From positions 120,090 to 184,089 of the forward strand of contig CAKOHR010000002.1 in NCBI GenBank assembly GCA_934085825.1: a stretch of DNA of 64,000 nt, given 5' to 3'. The position numbers and the translations under genes are program-made. Below the pieces are notes generated by a model, which made no database searches, was not told the DNA's origin, and was given only the letters and a program-made list of their open reading frames with translations. The stretch comes from an uncultured Bacilli bacterium (GTDB lineage Bacteria; Bacillota_I; Bacilli_A; RF39; UBA660). Within the stretch, counting starts at the first letter, position 1; every line of letters starts with the position of its first letter. This document shows positions 62,594 to 64,000 of this stretch, piece by piece.

Positions 62594-62610
62594 TATCCTA
62601 TACACTTTTT

Positions 62611-62650
62611 AAAATACTTCATACAATACTATGAAGTATTTTAATTTTAA
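62611..62650 (+). terminator. Hairpin between the SpoIIIAH-like gene and gerE
   Basis: AAAATACTTCATA (62611-62623) and TATGAAGTATTTT (62630-62642) form a perfect 13-bp stem followed by a T-rich tract, just ahead of the gerE ribosome site (AAGGAG 62650-62655). Confidence 0.7.
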
Positions 62651-62662
62651 GGAGATTTATTT

Positions 62663-62869
62663 ATGAAAAAAAAGATACTAACTGACCGTGAACAAGAAGT
62701 ATTTGAATTACTTATTAAAAATAAAACTACATCTGAAATAGCTAAAGAATTATATATAAGTGAGAAAACAGTTAGAAATCATGTTTCCAACGCAATTCAA
62801 AAACTTGGTGTTAAAGGTCGTGCACAAGCTATTATTGAACTTATAAAATTAGGTGAGCTTTCAATTTAA
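62663..62869 (+). CDS. gerE: GerE, LuxR-type sporulation regulator
   Basis: GerE controls late mother-cell (SigmaK-stage) coat genes in Bacillus. The 68-residue protein is almost all HTH: LTDREQEVFELLIKNKTTSE, IAKELYISEKTVRNHVSNAI, QKLGVKGRAQAIIELIKLGE. These lines closely parallel Bacillus GerE (74 residues), which is an unusual stand-alone LuxR-type HTH of this size. It sits between the SpoIIIAH-like gene and gerM, each with its own terminator. Confidence 0.9.
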   Translation: MKKKILTDREQEVFELLIKNKTTSEIAKELYISEKTVRNHVSNAIQKLGVKGRAQAIIELIKLGELSI

Positions 62870-62870
62870 T

Positions 62871-62890
62871 AAAGACTTCGGTCTTTTTTT
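62871..62890 (+). terminator. Terminator after gerE
   Basis: AAAGAC, loop TTCG, GTCTTT, then T's. Confidence 0.88.
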
Positions 62891-62926
62891 TATTTTTTAA
62901 AATATAATTAATTAGGTGTTATAAAA

Positions 62927-63859
62927 ATGATTAAAAAATCTTCGATAAGGCGTATTTGTGTAGCTACTCTTACCCTATTTATACTACTTATAATATATTT
63001 TTTCCCAAGTAATGATACCATGATAAAAGAACATTTAAGTTATATTGAAAAAGATGAAATGCCTATATTTCTTGTAGATAATTCTGATTATGTGGCTAGA
63101 ACTAGTATTGTTAAAAGTAGTAATAATACAGAAGAACAGATAAAGGAAATTGTAGAGGCTCTTACTAAAAATTCTAAAAAGTCTAGTTATATCAGAGATG
63201 GTTTTAAACCTATAATACCTGATGGCACAAAAATACTTGATTTAAAACTTGAAGAAAATGTGCTTACTATAAATTTTAGTAAAGAATTATTAAATGTTAC
63301 ACAAAGTGATGAAGAAAAAATGATTGAATCTTTAATATATTCTTTAACAGAAATTAAAGATATTAAAAAAATAAGTATTTATGTTGAAGGAAATAAACTT
63401 TTAAAACTGCCTAAGTCTAATAAAAAATTGCCTGATTATTTAGATAAATCTTATGGCATTAATAAAATTTATAATCTTGATTCATTAAAAGAATCTAGTA
63501 AAACTACAATATATTACTTAAGTAAAAATAAAGATTATTACTACTATGTTCCTGTTACAAAAGTAAGTAATGAAAAAAATGAACGGGTTGAAATTATTAT
63601 TAAAGAACTTAAAAGTACACCAATATATCATACTAATTTGATTAGTTATCTTGCAGCTTCAGCTAATATGACAAGTTATGAATTATTAGAAAGCTCTATA
63701 AGTTTATCATTTAATAATTATTTAATTGCTAATATGAAAGAAGAAGATATTTTGGAAGAAGTAAAATATTCTATTGCACTTTCTCTTAGAGACACTTATG
63801 GAATTGATGAAGTCATTTTTAATATTCCAGATACAGAAAATTCAAAAATTAGTTTATAA
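62927..63859 (+). CDS. gerM: GerM-like protein with two GerMN domains
   Basis: GerM is needed for engulfment and the SpoIIIAH-SpoIIQ channel in sporulating Bacilli. The 310-residue protein has a membrane helix (about 11-27) and two GerMN-type domains: about 60-165 (QIKEIVEALTKNSKKSSYIR...LKLEENVLTINFSKELLN, then EEKMIESLIYSLTEI) and about 190-305 (TTIYYLSKNKDYYYYVPVTK, then ISLSFNNYLI, and EVKYSIALSLRDTY). Next to the SpoIIIAH-like gene and gerE it completes a sporulation group. Confidence 0.85.
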   Translation: MIKKSSIRRICVATLTLFILLIIYFFPSNDTMIKEHLSYIEKDEMPIFLVDNSDYVARTSIVKSSNNTEEQIKEIVEALTKNSKKSSYIRDGFKPIIPDGTKILDLKLEENVLTINFSKELLNVTQSDEEKMIESLIYSLTEIKDIKKISIYVEGNKLLKLPKSNKKLPDYLDKSYGINKIYNLDSLKESSKTTIYYLSKNKDYYYYVPVTKVSNEKNERVEIIIKELKSTPIYHTNLISYLAASANMTSYELLESSISLSFNNYLIANMKEEDILEEVKYSIALSLRDTYGIDEVIFNIPDTENSKISL

Positions 63860-63866
63860 AATGAAG

Positions 63867-63893
63867 AAAAAGACTTGCCATAAGTCTTTTTTT
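63867..63893 (+). terminator. Terminator after gerM
   Basis: AAAAAGACTT (63867-63876), loop GCCAT, AAGTCTTTTT (63882-63891). Confidence 0.85.
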
Positions 63894-63903
63894 ATACTAT
63901 AAT
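63875..63903 (+). promoter_or_regulatory. tRNA-Arg promoter
   Basis: TTGCCA (63875-63880), 17 bases, TATAAT (63898-63903). The -35 box lies in the loop of the preceding terminator, and the tRNA starts at 63926. Confidence 0.65.
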
Positions 63904-63925
63904 TAGTTTATCAGCTGAAAGGAAT

Positions 63926-64000
63926 GTCCTGGTAGCTCAGCTGGATAGAGCAATCGCCTTCTAAGCGATCGGTCGTGAGTTCGAATCTCGCCCAGGACAC
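63926..64000 (+). tRNA. tRNA-Arg(TCT), 3' end at the window edge
   Basis: Acceptor GTCCTGG with CCAGGAC, D-arm TAGCTCAGCTGGATAGAGC, anticodon stem ATCGC/GCGAT around loop CTTCTAA with anticodon TCT (reads AGA/AGG), T-arm GTGAGTTCGAATCTCGC. The discriminator A and one C are visible; whether CCA is encoded falls beyond the window. Confidence 0.95.

Noticed and set aside
1..64000. Mycoplasma-type genetic code (TGA as Trp)
   Set aside because: Several genes end in TGA at the expected family length (for example the sortase partner at 27537) and Trp positions use TGG.

Overview
This window comes from an AT-rich, low-GC Gram-positive bacterium of the Bacilli, most likely an uncultured gut lineage near the Erysipelotrichia/RF39-type groups. 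The evidence is Bacillus-like gene order (dnaD-nth next to recU and a class A PBP; gpsB beside rnpB; tkt-sirA-yneF; rplS, lepB, rbgA, rnhB and topA close together; nusB-xseA-xseB; rodZ-pgsA), SAM-I and T-box riboswitches, B-type RNase P RNA, and several sporulation proteins (SpoIIIAH-like, GerE, GerM, SirA). TGA is used as a stop, so the genetic code is not the Mycoplasma code. The genus cannot be named from the sequence alone.

Layout. 1-891: start of polA on the minus strand, running off the left edge. 1113-2063: Rpn-family nuclease. 2080-5814: a short division/cell-wall cluster (mraZ, rsmH, ftsL, PASTA penicillin-binding protein) with a MraZ-type operator. 5961-9538: tRNA and rRNA modification genes (trmD, rimM, a TrmH-family enzyme), a YgjP-like metallopeptidase, mscL and two small unknowns. 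9721-9880: a SAM-I riboswitch with its own promoter and terminator but no gene after it. 9945-13335: tRNA-Arg and ileS with an Ile T-box. 13500-18308: PdaC-like deacetylase, an ABC-2 exporter, a tyrosine recombinase. 18311-20758: two related surface proteins, the second ending in a sharply bounded GC-rich island. 21903-26964: proS, xseB, a DinD-like gene with paired palindromes, xseA, a HipA-like kinase, nusB. 27079-28523: a lipoprotein sortase and a possible substrate. 28824-37038: two flavoproteins and addAB. 37090-39290: mobile-element remnants and a frameshifted AAA/DUF4143 gene below 33-bp iterons. 39291-51797: topA, LTA-synthase-like protein, rnhB, rbgA, lepB, rplS, rseP, cdsA, yneF, sirA, tkt. 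51860-52200: a type I toxin-antitoxin locus. 52421-60244: pgsA, rodZ, rnpB, gpsB, recU, PBP1A, nth, dnaD, cca. 60363-64000: a third surface protein, then the sporulation genes and a second tRNA-Arg.

Most genes read leftward in tightly packed operons for wall synthesis and division, tRNA maturation and charging, DNA repair (AddAB, XseAB, RecU, Nth, PolA) and protein export. The accessory material that stands out is: (1) the 55% GC island at the 3' end of a lectin-like surface gene, which fits a diversity-generating-retroelement variable region or another gene-conversion cassette; (2) an undescribed hydrophobic type I toxin with a convergent antisense RNA; (3) a stand-alone SAM riboswitch RNA; (4) 33-bp iterons upstream of a DUF4143 ATPase; (5) two 30-bp palindromes tied to a DinD homologue; (6) two solo IS200/IS605-like 3' ends.
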